A stretch of DNA of 64,000 bases from Mycobacterium barrassiae. GTDB lineage: Bacteria > Actinomycetota > Actinomycetes > Mycobacteriales > Mycobacteriaceae. The stretch is from assembly GCF_025822765.1 (NCBI RefSeq), contig NZ_JACKUK010000023.1:267535-331534 (forward strand), given 5' to 3'. The notes beneath the pieces are model-generated. The model made no database searches. It saw only the letters and a program-made list of their open reading frames with translations, and was not told the DNA's origin. Below, one piece after another: positions 44,802 through 52,720 of the stretch; position 1 is the stretch's first letter, and every line of letters starts with the position of its first letter. The translations under genes were made by a program, and so were the position numbers.

Positions 44802-45634
44802 GTGCCGACACGCTGACGACACTGGCCGAGGGTTTCTGCTTCGGCGAGGGCCCGCGGTGGTTCGAGGGATTGCTGTGGTTCTCGGACATGCTGGGCGAGG
44901 CGGTGCACACCGTCAACCTGCTCGGCGACCTGACCACGCTGCCGCTTCCCGGTCACCGCCCGTCCGGCCTCGGGTTCCGACCCGACGGGACGTTGCTGAT
45001 CGTGTCCGGCGCACACCGGCGGCTGCTGCGCTACGACGGCTACACCGTCGAACCGTTCGCCGATCTTTCCGGCCACGTGTCTGCGGACCTCGGCGACATG
45101 GTCGTCGACGCCGCCGGCCGCGCATACGTCGGAGTCCAGGCTCGTGAGGGTGGCGTCATCGCCCGTGTCGATCCCGACGGGTCGGTGACGATCGTCGCCG
45201 CGAACCTCGACTTCCCGAACGGGATGGTGATCACGCCGGACCACGCCACGCTGATCGTCGCCGAGTCGACGGGCAGGCGATTGACCGCGTTCACCATCGG
45301 CACCGACGGGTCGCTCAGCGACCGGCGGAGCTTCGCCGACGGGCTCGACGGGCCGCCCGACGGCATCTGCCTCGACGCCGAAGGCGGCGTATGGGTGGCG
45401 ATGACCCTGGCCAATCAGTTCGAGCGGATCGTCGAGGGCGGTGGCAAAGCCGATGTCACCGACCGGATCGAGATGGGTGACCGCATCGCGATCGCCTGCG
45501 CGCTGGGCGGGCCGGAACGGCGCACCCTGTTCCTGCTGACCAGTACGGACGCGTATCCGGAGCGGCTGATCGGAACGACGGGGTCACGCCTGGACGCGAT
45601 GACCGTCGCCGTCCCGGGAGCCGGGCTGCCGTGA
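44789..45634 (+). CDS. SMP-30/gluconolactonase-like family protein
   Basis: 281 residues from GTG 44789. Six-bladed propeller features: EGFCFGEGPRWFEG (metal Glu), GRAYVGVQ, DFPNGMVITPDHATLIVAES and DGICLDAEGGVWVA. Family members hydrolyse lactones with a divalent metal, which fits a BVMO product. The start is uncertain: the position used as ATG in co-regulated genes (8 bases after the regulon element) reads ACG at 44810 here. Followed by a thioesterase in a GTGA overlap. Confidence 0.82.
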   Translation: MICKGADTLTTLAEGFCFGEGPRWFEGLLWFSDMLGEAVHTVNLLGDLTTLPLPGHRPSGLGFRPDGTLLIVSGAHRRLLRYDGYTVEPFADLSGHVSADLGDMVVDAAGRAYVGVQAREGGVIARVDPDGSVTIVAANLDFPNGMVITPDHATLIVAESTGRRLTAFTIGTDGSLSDRRSFADGLDGPPDGICLDAEGGVWVAMTLANQFERIVEGGGKADVTDRIEMGDRIAIACALGGPERRTLFLLTSTDAYPERLIGTTGSRLDAMTVAVPGAGLP

Positions 45635-46446
45635 GCGATTCCTACTACGAGTTGATCGACGGCGACGACCCACTGGGTGAGAAGTTTGCCGCGACCGATC
45701 TGGTGCGCAGTACCTGGTCGGCCGAGATCCAGCACGGTGCGCCACCGTCGGCGCTGCTGGTGCGCGCGCTGGAGCGGTGTGAGGCCCGGGACGACACCCG
45801 CCTGAGCCGCGTGATGATCGACCTTCTCGGGGCTGTGCCCGCCGAGGGAGATCTGTGGGTACGATCGCGAATCGAGCGTTCCGGCAAGCAGATCGAGCTC
45901 GTCAGCGCCGAGATGCTGGCACCTGGGCGTGACGGTGGGCCACGCGCGGTGGCGCGGGCCAGCGGCTGGCGGATGAAGACCATGGACACCGCTGCGATCG
46001 TCCACACGTCGGCACCGCCGCTGCGGCCTCTTGCCGAGGCGCGCAGCCGCGATATGAAGAAGGACTGGGACCGCAACTATGTGCACAGCCTCGACTGGCG
46101 GTGGTTGACGGAGCCGATGAGCGACGGGCCCGGTGAATCCTGGATTCGCCCGGAGGTCGACCTCGTCAAAGGCGAGACCATGACCGCCCTTGAGCGGCTG
46201 TTCGCGGTCGCCGACGATGCCAACGGCATCGGCACCAAGCTCGACATCAGGCGGTGGACGTTCATGAACACCGACCTCGTCGTGCACGTGCACCGTCTTC
46301 CGGAGGGCGAGTGGATCGGAATACGCGCCGAGACGAACTACGGGCCCGACGGGATCGGTACGACGATCGGCACCCTGTTCGACGAGTCGGGTCCGGTCGG
46401 CGCGATTCAGGAGTCGGTGCTGGTCCGTCCGATGCCGGGCCGCTGA
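45631..46446 (+). CDS. Acyl-CoA thioesterase-like (double hot-dog) protein
   Basis: 271 residues from GTG 45631, overlapping the SMP-30 stop. Similar to TesB-like thioesterase family proteins, with a substrate-entry half (FAATDLVRSTWSAEIQHG) and a C-terminal hot-dog ending in GPVGAIQESVLVRP. Probably hydrolyses a CoA thioester; specificity unknown. Convergent with the protease gene, 4 bp between stops. Confidence 0.7.
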   Translation: MSDSYYELIDGDDPLGEKFAATDLVRSTWSAEIQHGAPPSALLVRALERCEARDDTRLSRVMIDLLGAVPAEGDLWVRSRIERSGKQIELVSAEMLAPGRDGGPRAVARASGWRMKTMDTAAIVHTSAPPLRPLAEARSRDMKKDWDRNYVHSLDWRWLTEPMSDGPGESWIRPEVDLVKGETMTALERLFAVADDANGIGTKLDIRRWTFMNTDLVVHVHRLPEGEWIGIRAETNYGPDGIGTTIGTLFDESGPVGAIQESVLVRPMPGR

Positions 46447-46450
46447 GCCG

Positions 46451-47227
46451 TCAGCGTACGCACGCGCCCGTCGCGACCGGCTCCGCCGGAACCGAGTCGA
46501 TGACGTGGGGGTAGACCTGCTTCGAAGTGAGGACGAAGCCGATTTCCGGATCGTGCATCGCCGTGGCGAAACTCATGCCGAGCACCCGGCCGTCGCGGTC
46601 TATCAGCGGTCCGCCGGAGTCGCCGCGCCCCACTTTGCCTCGGATGGTGTAGACCTCGCGGAAGACGGTCGTGGTGCGGTAGATGTCCGGTCCGTTGAGT
46701 TGGACGACTTCACGCACCCGTGCCGGGTAGGCGACGAACGGCCCGCCGCCGGGATACCCGAGCACGACGGCGTCGGTGCCGCGCCATGCGATGTCGTCGG
46801 CGAAGTTCAGTGGCGGCGCCTGCAGGCCGGGGACGTCCAGCACGGAGATGTCGGCGGCCGGGTCGTAGGCCACCACTGTCGCCTCGAATTTATGGCCGTC
46901 GACCGAGACGGTGACGCCGTCGGCACCCGCCACCACGTGCGCGTTGGTCATCACACGCTGCGGCGCGACGACGAAGCCGCTGCCCGACATGAGCGTCAGG
47001 CACGCATATGAGGTGCTTTCAACCTTGACCACGCTGTGCGCTGCAGTGTCGACGACAGCATCGCGGGCCAGCGTGGCATCGGGTGGTTCCACGCTGACCA
47101 CCTGGCTGATCGGCTCGGTCAACTCGGTCGCGCGGTAAACCGATTCCGGGTAGGTGCCGCGGCCGGCCAGGGCGCCCAGCCCCAGGGTGACCGCGAGTAG
47201 TGCGAATCCGAGTTGAATCCACCTCAC
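46451..47227 (-). CDS. Membrane-anchored trypsin-like serine protease, MarP-protease-domain-like
   Basis: 258 residues from GTG 47227 (TTG 47233 possible). One N-terminal membrane anchor (LGFALLAVTLGLGALAG), then a chymotrypsin-fold domain with triad residues in MTNAHVVAG (His), ADISVLDVP (Asp) and GRGDSGGPL (Ser). The tail TGACVR and two Cys suggest a disulfide. It resembles the protease half of MarP (Rv3671c) without the CvpA-like helices. Its role in this catabolic cluster is unclear. Confidence 0.82.
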   Translation of the reverse strand: MRWIQLGFALLAVTLGLGALAGRGTYPESVYRATELTEPISQVVSVEPPDATLARDAVVDTAAHSVVKVESTSYACLTLMSGSGFVVAPQRVMTNAHVVAGADGVTVSVDGHKFEATVVAYDPAADISVLDVPGLQAPPLNFADDIAWRGTDAVVLGYPGGGPFVAYPARVREVVQLNGPDIYRTTTVFREVYTIRGKVGRGDSGGPLIDRDGRVLGMSFATAMHDPEIGFVLTSKQVYPHVIDSVPAEPVATGACVR

Positions 47228-47269
47228 CGACAAAACGATAGACCTAATGGCCCGCCGGCGGCGCGTTGC

Positions 47270-47461
47270 TCAGTCGGCGAGGCGCAACGCCGAGACGGGA
47301 CACTGCGTCACGGCCTGCTGCATGCGATCGCGATCCGCTTCGGGCCGTTCGCTGTCGTGGATCACGACGATGCCGTCGTCGGACACCTCGAACACGTCTT
47401 CGGCGATCGATTCGCAGATGCCGTGGCCGGTGCACCTGTCGAGGTCCACTTCCACCCTCAT
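47270..47461 (-). CDS. Ferredoxin, [3Fe-4S] P450-partner type
   Basis: 63 residues from ATG 47461, chosen because AGGAG lies 6 nt upstream. Cluster ligands: Cys in RCTGHGIC (C-x2-H-x2-C variant) and the final Cys in QCPVSAL. His in place of the second Cys is typical of mycobacterial P450-redox ferredoxins. It lies 8 bp after the P450 stop, so it is the electron donor for that P450 and perhaps for the one at 42803. Confidence 0.92.
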   Translation of the reverse strand: MRVEVDLDRCTGHGICESIAEDVFEVSDDGIVVIHDSERPEADRDRMQQAVTQCPVSALRLAD

Positions 47462-47469
47462 GAGCACTC

Positions 47470-48723
47470 CTATCGAACGCAGGCAGGTAGGCGTTTGACA
47501 CCGTGGACGAAGTTGCTGTACAGCAGGTCAGGCTCGCCGAACTCGATGGTGGTCAAGCGAGTCAGCAACTCGCGGAACAAGTTTCGCAGCTCTGTCTTGG
47601 CCAGTTGGTTACCCAGGCAGAAGTGTGGACCCCCGCCGCCGAAGCCGAGATGTGGATTGGGTGAACGCGACAGGTCGAAGACACCCGGATCGGCGAAGGC
47701 GGCCTCATCACGGTTGGCCGAGCAGTAGAACAGGCCCACTTTCTCGCCTGCCTGCACGGGCTGACCGTTGATCTCGGTGTGCTGGGTCGCGAAGCGGGCG
47801 AACTGCAGCACCGGCGAGGACCACCGCACGAATTCCTCGACGGCGGTCCCGATGCGGTTCTCGAAATCGTCCATCAGCCAGTCGCGCTGGGCGGGATTGG
47901 CAACCAGAGCCATCATCGCGTGCGTGGTGGCCTGTTTGGTCGTGTCGTTGCCGGCCGACGCCAACAAGATCAGGAAGGCACCGATCTCCTCGTCGGTCAG
48001 CCGGTGCCCGTCGACCTCGGCGTTGACGATGGCCGTCATCAGGTCGTCGCCGGGGTTCTTGCGCCGGAACTGCGCCAACTCGATCCCCGTGTTGGAGAGC
48101 AGCGTGATCTGCGCGATCGGGTCCTCGGCCCGCTCCTCGGGCGTGGCGTACTCGTCGTCGCTCATGCCGAACAGCTTCTCGGCGGCGTAGGCCACCGCCG
48201 GCTGGTCTGCGGTCGGCACGCCGAGCATGTCCATGATGGTCAGCATCGGCAGTCGCGCCGAGCAGGCGGCCACGAAATCGACGTCGCCCGCGCCGACGAG
48301 ATCGTTGACGATCGCGACGGCGTTGCGCTGGATCTGCTCCTCGATCTGGCGGACGTTGCGCGGCGTGAACGCCGAACTGATGAGCCTCCGGTACACGGTG
48401 TGCTGGGGCGGATCCATGCTGAGGAAGAACGACGCGAACCGCTGGATCTCAGCGGGCATCGGGTTCAGCGCGATGCCTTGTGCCGAGGTGAACAGATCGG
48501 GATGCTGGCTGACGAACGCGATGTCGGCGCGGCGCGTCAACGCCCAGAAGCCGGGTTCTTCCATCGGGAACAGCGAGTCGAACGGGCGGTGCCAGGTAAG
48601 ACCGTCACCCGCCCGCAGCCGGGCGAAAACCTCGTCACGTTCGTCGAACGGCCGACTCCAGAAGTCGTGCGAGGTGATGTCGAACTGGCTGTATTCGCGT
48701 ACCTGCACGGGTGGGGCTGTCAC
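47470..48723 (-). CDS. Cytochrome P450, CYP125/CYP142-like
   Basis: 417 residues from GTG 48723. Heme loop FGGGGPHFCLGNQLAK, I-helix ASAGNDTTKQA, K-helix EEFVRW. The GGGPHFCLG style and the SAFTPRNVRQIEEQI segment resemble P450s of steroid side-chain and terpenoid oxidation, but the substrate cannot be fixed. Operon with the ferredoxin. The start codon lies 10 bp from regulon site 5. Confidence 0.92.
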   Translation of the reverse strand: MTAPPVQVREYSQFDITSHDFWSRPFDERDEVFARLRAGDGLTWHRPFDSLFPMEEPGFWALTRRADIAFVSQHPDLFTSAQGIALNPMPAEIQRFASFFLSMDPPQHTVYRRLISSAFTPRNVRQIEEQIQRNAVAIVNDLVGAGDVDFVAACSARLPMLTIMDMLGVPTADQPAVAYAAEKLFGMSDDEYATPEERAEDPIAQITLLSNTGIELAQFRRKNPGDDLMTAIVNAEVDGHRLTDEEIGAFLILLASAGNDTTKQATTHAMMALVANPAQRDWLMDDFENRIGTAVEEFVRWSSPVLQFARFATQHTEINGQPVQAGEKVGLFYCSANRDEAAFADPGVFDLSRSPNPHLGFGGGGPHFCLGNQLAKTELRNLFRELLTRLTTIEFGEPDLLYSNFVHGVKRLPACVR

Positions 48724-48733
48724 AGAATCAGCG

Positions 48734-48759
48734 TGACACTTCCTCAAAAATTTGTAAAG
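48734..48759. promoter_or_regulatory. 26-bp regulon element, site 5
   Basis: TGACAC at 48734 and TGTAAAG at 48753-48759, 19-bp phase, between the divergent P450 (48723) and TetR (48768) genes. ATG 48768 follows after 8 bases. It lies directly upstream of a regulator gene, as expected for autoregulation. Confidence 0.7.
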
Positions 48760-48767
48760 CTATGGCG

Positions 48768-49316
48768 ATGGACGAACCGTGGGTCGAGACCGACAGCTCG
48801 ACGCGACAGCGAATTCTCGCCGCCACCGCGGAAGTTCTCGGCCGCAACGGGATGACGAAACTCAGCCTGTCGGAGGTCGCCTCGCAGGCCGGCGTATCTC
48901 GGCCCACGCTCTATCGGTGGTTCGATTCGAAAAAGGATCTGCTCGAAGCGTTCGTGGTGTGGGAGCGGCAGTTCTACGAACGCGCGGTGTCGGATGCGAC
49001 CGCCGATCTTCCGGCGGAAGAGAAGCTCGATGCCGCGCTTCGGGTGATCGTGGACTATCAGCAGTCCTATCCGGGGCTGCGCATGATCGACATCGAGCCT
49101 GCGCAGGTCCTGCGGCGGCTGTCACGGGTCATTCCGCTCATGCGGCAGCGACTCGAGCGCCTCGCACAGGGTCCCGATGCCGCCCTGGCGGTGTCGACGG
49201 CTGTACGCGTGGCGATTTCGCACTACGTGGTGCGCAGCGACGACGACGGCGACTTCCTCGATCAGCTTCGGCATGCCGCCCGTGTCAAGCACCACCCTCC
49301 CGGGGGTACGCAGTGA
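48768..49316 (+). CDS. TetR-family regulator, paralog of 55107-55655; candidate regulon repressor
   Basis: 182 residues from ATG 48768, giving exactly the length of its paralog (ATG 48762 is also possible). HTH region LSLSEVASQAGVSRPTLYRWF then DSKKDLLEAF is nearly identical to the second TetR, so they should recognise similar DNA. The C-terminus HYVVRSDDDGDFLDQLRHAA is also shared. It is transcribed from regulon site 5 and coupled to the following phosphotransferase gene by a GTGA overlap. Confidence 0.9.
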   Translation: MDEPWVETDSSTRQRILAATAEVLGRNGMTKLSLSEVASQAGVSRPTLYRWFDSKKDLLEAFVVWERQFYERAVSDATADLPAEEKLDAALRVIVDYQQSYPGLRMIDIEPAQVLRRLSRVIPLMRQRLERLAQGPDAALAVSTAVRVAISHYVVRSDDDGDFLDQLRHAARVKHHPPGGTQ

Positions 49317-50362
49317 CAATCCCGTCTACCGTCGACGAGCTCACCCCCGAATGGTTCACCGACGCGTTGAACGTCGGCGTGGACGCGGTGGAGATCCTGG
49401 ACGCACATTCCGGCACCACGGGTCGTGCCCGGATCGGGTTGACCGGGTCGTCGCCGGACGTTCCGGAGACCGTGTTCGTCAAGCTGCAACCGTTCGCCGA
49501 AGAGCAGCGCACTTTCCTGCGTCAGATCGGTCTTGGCGTGGCCGAAGCGAGGCTCTACGCCGAAGTGGGTAGGGACCTTCCTGTGCGGGCGCCGACGGTG
49601 TTTCATTCCGACTACGACGAATTCGACGGGTCGTTCGTGATGGTGCTCGAGGATCTCACCGCCGCGGGTTGTCGCTTCCCCACCCCGAGCGATGACGACA
49701 TCGTCGACGTCGCGGCATCGGCGATGGATGAGATGGCGCTGCTGCACGCCGCGTTTCAGGGCCGCGACCTGGCGTGGCTGCGCACGGCCAAGGGGATGAA
49801 ACGCAAACCGGCAGATTCGGAAACCGCTTCCCGCCGTGCGCAGTTCATCGTCTCCGCGCTCGAGCAGTTCGCAGATGACATGCCGGCGGTGTTCCGTCGC
49901 CTCGGTGACCTCTACGCCTCGCGGTCACTCGATATCGTGGCACTGTTCGCCGAGGGCGAGCGCACCCTGATCCATGGCGACACCCACAGCGGCAATCTGT
50001 TCGTCGACGGAAGTCGTACCGGTTTCTACGACTGGGCGGTCGCCGGTCGGGGTCCAGGAGTGCGCGATGTCGGCTATTTCCTGTGCAACTCGCTGCCGAT
50101 CGAAACGCGGCGCGCCGAGGAGGAGGCACTACTGACGCGGTATCGGTCTGCGCTGGCGCGCAACGGCGTCGGACTCGACGCAGCCACAGCGCATGAGCAG
50201 TACCGGCTGTTCGCGGTGTACTCATGGATTGCCGCCGCGTCCACCGCGGCGATGGGATCGCAGTGGCAACCGATCGACGTATCCCTTGCGGCCATGGCAA
50301 GCACCACACAGGCCATCGAGGATCTCGACTCTGTCGGCCTGCTCGAGGAGCGGCTCAGCTGA
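49313..50362 (+). CDS. APH-like (choline/aminoglycoside kinase fold) phosphotransferase
   Basis: 349 residues from GTG 49313. The kinase-fold catalytic loop is LIHGDTHSGNLF, and the metal-binding Asp is in FYDWAVAGRGPG; N-lobe Lys in VFVKLQPF. It phosphorylates an unknown small molecule; antibiotic resistance should not be assumed, because this branch is common in mycobacterial lipid and xenobiotic clusters. Coupled to TetR upstream. Similar to the gene at 53958. Confidence 0.82.
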   Translation: MTIPSTVDELTPEWFTDALNVGVDAVEILDAHSGTTGRARIGLTGSSPDVPETVFVKLQPFAEEQRTFLRQIGLGVAEARLYAEVGRDLPVRAPTVFHSDYDEFDGSFVMVLEDLTAAGCRFPTPSDDDIVDVAASAMDEMALLHAAFQGRDLAWLRTAKGMKRKPADSETASRRAQFIVSALEQFADDMPAVFRRLGDLYASRSLDIVALFAEGERTLIHGDTHSGNLFVDGSRTGFYDWAVAGRGPGVRDVGYFLCNSLPIETRRAEEEALLTRYRSALARNGVGLDAATAHEQYRLFAVYSWIAAASTAAMGSQWQPIDVSLAAMASTTQAIEDLDSVGLLEERLS

Positions 50363-50370
50363 TTGAACGC

Positions 50371-51447
50371 CTAGTGCGCCGACTGCACGGCCTTCATCCG
50401 TTCCTCGCTGGGCAGCACCGGGCCGTCGTCGAGTTGCTCGGTGACCCCGAGATCATCAAGGCCCATCTTCGTGAACATCGAAATGCCGTAGGCATTCAGC
50501 ATGAAACGCTGGTCGTCGGTGACTCCGTCGTCGAACAGCCGTGAGCCGATCAGATTGATCACCGCGAGCTTGAAGGCCGCCAGCGCCCGGTACCACTCGC
50601 GATTGACGACGGTGACTCCACCGGCTGCGGCGTAGTGCGCGAGGAGACCGTCAATCGTCATCGCCGCCTCATGGCTGGGAATCCCGACCGGCATGCGCCA
50701 CAACAACTCCAGGTATCCGATGTCGGTCAGTGGATCGCCGACGGTGGTCAACTCCCAGTCGAACACCGCGCTCACCTCATCGCGGACGAAGGCGAAGTTG
50801 CCCGGTTTGGCATCGCCGTGGACCAGAGTGACAGCCGCCGATGACGCGGGTTGAGTGGCCTTGAGTTCTTGCTGCAGTCGCTCGAGAGCCGGCAGCGTAC
50901 CGCGCTTGACCCGTTGCATCTCCGAAGTCCAGTGCTCGATTTCGCGGTCCAAGTGGCTGGGGCCGTCGTCGAGGGATTCCAGGTTCACGGCGACGATGTC
51001 GACGGTGTGGATCGCGGCGAGCTGCTCGGCCATGCTTTCGCACATCCGCGCGACTCCGGCGGCACCGACCTCCGGTCCTTGTGGTGCGTCCATCTCGTAG
51101 ACGGTGCCCGGCAACCGTTCCATGACGAAGAACGGCCGGCCCAAGACATCACCGGAATCCTCGAGCCACAGCGCACGCGGCACCCGCACATTCGAGCCTT
51201 CCAACGCGCGCAGCACGGTGAATTGCTTTGCGAGGTCATAGGGTTCGAGGAGTGCCGGTGATGGCGGCCGTAGCCGAAGCACGACGTCGCGGCTCTCTCC
51301 GCCCGCGACGATCGTCAACACCATCATCTCGGCCGAATGACCGAACTCCACACGATCGAGTCCCTCGAGCCGTAGGTCGTCGACATCTTCAAGCTGGGTA
51401 CGCAGCCATCCGGCAAGCTGATCACGCACGTCGTCGGCGTAGCTCAT
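50371..51447 (-). CDS. APH-like phosphotransferase (ACAD10/11-kinase type)
   Basis: 358 residues from ATG 51447. Catalytic loop LVHGDAKPGNFAF and metal Asp in AVFDWELTTVGDPLTDIGY, the form found in ACAD10/11-like kinases that phosphorylate hydroxyacyl-CoA. This suggests a hydroxy-acid or hydroxyacyl-CoA substrate. Overlaps the upstream lipocalin-like gene by 4 bp. Confidence 0.85.
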   Translation of the reverse strand: MSYADDVRDQLAGWLRTQLEDVDDLRLEGLDRVEFGHSAEMMVLTIVAGGESRDVVLRLRPPSPALLEPYDLAKQFTVLRALEGSNVRVPRALWLEDSGDVLGRPFFVMERLPGTVYEMDAPQGPEVGAAGVARMCESMAEQLAAIHTVDIVAVNLESLDDGPSHLDREIEHWTSEMQRVKRGTLPALERLQQELKATQPASSAAVTLVHGDAKPGNFAFVRDEVSAVFDWELTTVGDPLTDIGYLELLWRMPVGIPSHEAAMTIDGLLAHYAAAGGVTVVNREWYRALAAFKLAVINLIGSRLFDDGVTDDQRFMLNAYGISMFTKMGLDDLGVTEQLDDGPVLPSEERMKAVQSAH

Positions 51448-52577
51448 CGCTTGTCTGCTCTCCGTACTGCCCCACGGTCGACCGTTTTCCTGCCCTGTTT
51501 GAACTTCGACATGTCCATCGGAGACCAATTCGGGTAGCGAGGGTATGCATCTCCCCCCATCAGGATTTCGAAGATGCCCCACCCCATGCGGCCGTCGAAG
51601 TCGAACCGCATCAACTGATCGACGGCCATCGCCTTGTCTTCGTTCTCGACCAGCTCGTCGCGATCATTGCTGTCCCAGCGGAAATGGATGAAGTACGCAC
51701 CCCCACCGAGGTCTTCATAGGTGCACTTCGACATCGGTAGCCCGTAGTAGGCGTTGACGTGTTGGTGCGGCGACTCAGCGGTGACGCGATACTGCGCCCC
51801 GTCCTCGTCCGTGAATACCAGCACTGCCCGGGCAGGCCGCTTACGGTCACCATCGAATTCGACGTCGTGCTCGATCTTCACGAAACGCTTCGACAGGGTG
51901 CCGTCGTTGTGGGTGATGCCGCCGTCGACATAGGTCACTGTGCCGTCGGCGGTCTCGAAGATCCAGGCTTCGATGGCACGATCCTCGAATCCCGCGTCGA
52001 GCCACAGCCAGAAGTCGATCTCGTCAGCCACGCGCACACCGAAGGTTCGGTCCCGACCGCCGTGAAATCCGTCGACGGAGATCCGTTCACCCTCGACCTC
52101 GACCCAACCGGTCCACTTCCCCGGCTCCTTCATGTGGTACATATCCGCGATGAGACGGCCGTTCTTGCCAGTTACCTTGAGCGGCAGGAGCTCCCACATC
52201 GGGGCGGTCGGTTCGTAGTGCAACTCCCAGGCGATCCCCGAGTTGTTGGGCTCGACCTCGAGCTTCCATTTCTTCAGCGGTTCGACGCATGTCCACCGCA
52301 TCGGGCCTGCGCCGACCTCGGCGCGTCCGCCACCGTCGACCGGTCGGCCGGCCAGCAGGTCGTAGTGGCGCCCGTCCGCGAATGTCACCTTGACGTAGCC
52401 GAGGCCGGACTTGGTGTTGGGATTGTTGCCGTATCCAGATGCCAGGAGCAGATCCCCATCGGGCGAGGCGGCGAAGAAGTAGCACCGGTCCGACCAGGTC
52501 GAGTCTGGGTGATGCACCTCGTCGAATGGCCGAGGCAGTTGGTGAGTGAACGACTCGTCTGCGGCGGAATAGCCCAT
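51444..52577 (-). CDS. Lipocalin/CrtC-like domain protein of unknown function
   Basis: 377 residues from ATG 52577. A beta-rich protein with repeated Trp/Gly segments (DGFHGGRDRTFGVR, DEIDFWLWLDAGF), similar in style to hydroxyneurosporene synthase (CrtC)/AttH-like lipocalin-fold proteins. No catalytic motif is identified. It is coupled to the kinase downstream (4-bp overlap) and has regulon site 6 upstream. It could bind or hydrate a hydrophobic substrate. Confidence 0.6.
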   Translation of the reverse strand: MGYSAADESFTHQLPRPFDEVHHPDSTWSDRCYFFAASPDGDLLLASGYGNNPNTKSGLGYVKVTFADGRHYDLLAGRPVDGGGRAEVGAGPMRWTCVEPLKKWKLEVEPNNSGIAWELHYEPTAPMWELLPLKVTGKNGRLIADMYHMKEPGKWTGWVEVEGERISVDGFHGGRDRTFGVRVADEIDFWLWLDAGFEDRAIEAWIFETADGTVTYVDGGITHNDGTLSKRFVKIEHDVEFDGDRKRPARAVLVFTDEDGAQYRVTAESPHQHVNAYYGLPMSKCTYEDLGGGAYFIHFRWDSNDRDELVENEDKAMAVDQLMRFDFDGRMGWGIFEILMGGDAYPRYPNWSPMDMSKFKQGRKTVDRGAVRRADKR

Positions 52578-52628
52578 GCCTGCCCTCTCGTGATCGACGC
52601 GCCCCCGTTGGCGGCGATTCACAGAGCG

Positions 52629-52654
52629 TGACATTATTGGCGGAATCTGTAAAG
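52629..52654. promoter_or_regulatory. 26-bp regulon element, site 6
   Basis: TGACAT at 52629 and TGTAAAG at 52648-52654, 19-bp phase. It lies 52 bp upstream of the minus-strand lipocalin-like gene (52577); no plus-strand gene starts nearby, so here the element must serve the minus strand. Confidence 0.65.
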
Positions 52655-52720
52655 TAGCGACTCGGGGGACTGATCTCACATCTGGCGGGCCAGGGACGAG
52701 CTGCGTCGCCGCTTCGCGCC

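Noticed and set aside
48733-48760. Reading the 26-bp element purely as a housekeeping -35/-10 promoter
   Set aside because: GTGACA and TAAAGC with a 16-base gap and a start 7 bases on would fit several genes, but two sites have no plus-strand gene and the element is an inverted repeat; an operator that overlaps promoters explains all sites.
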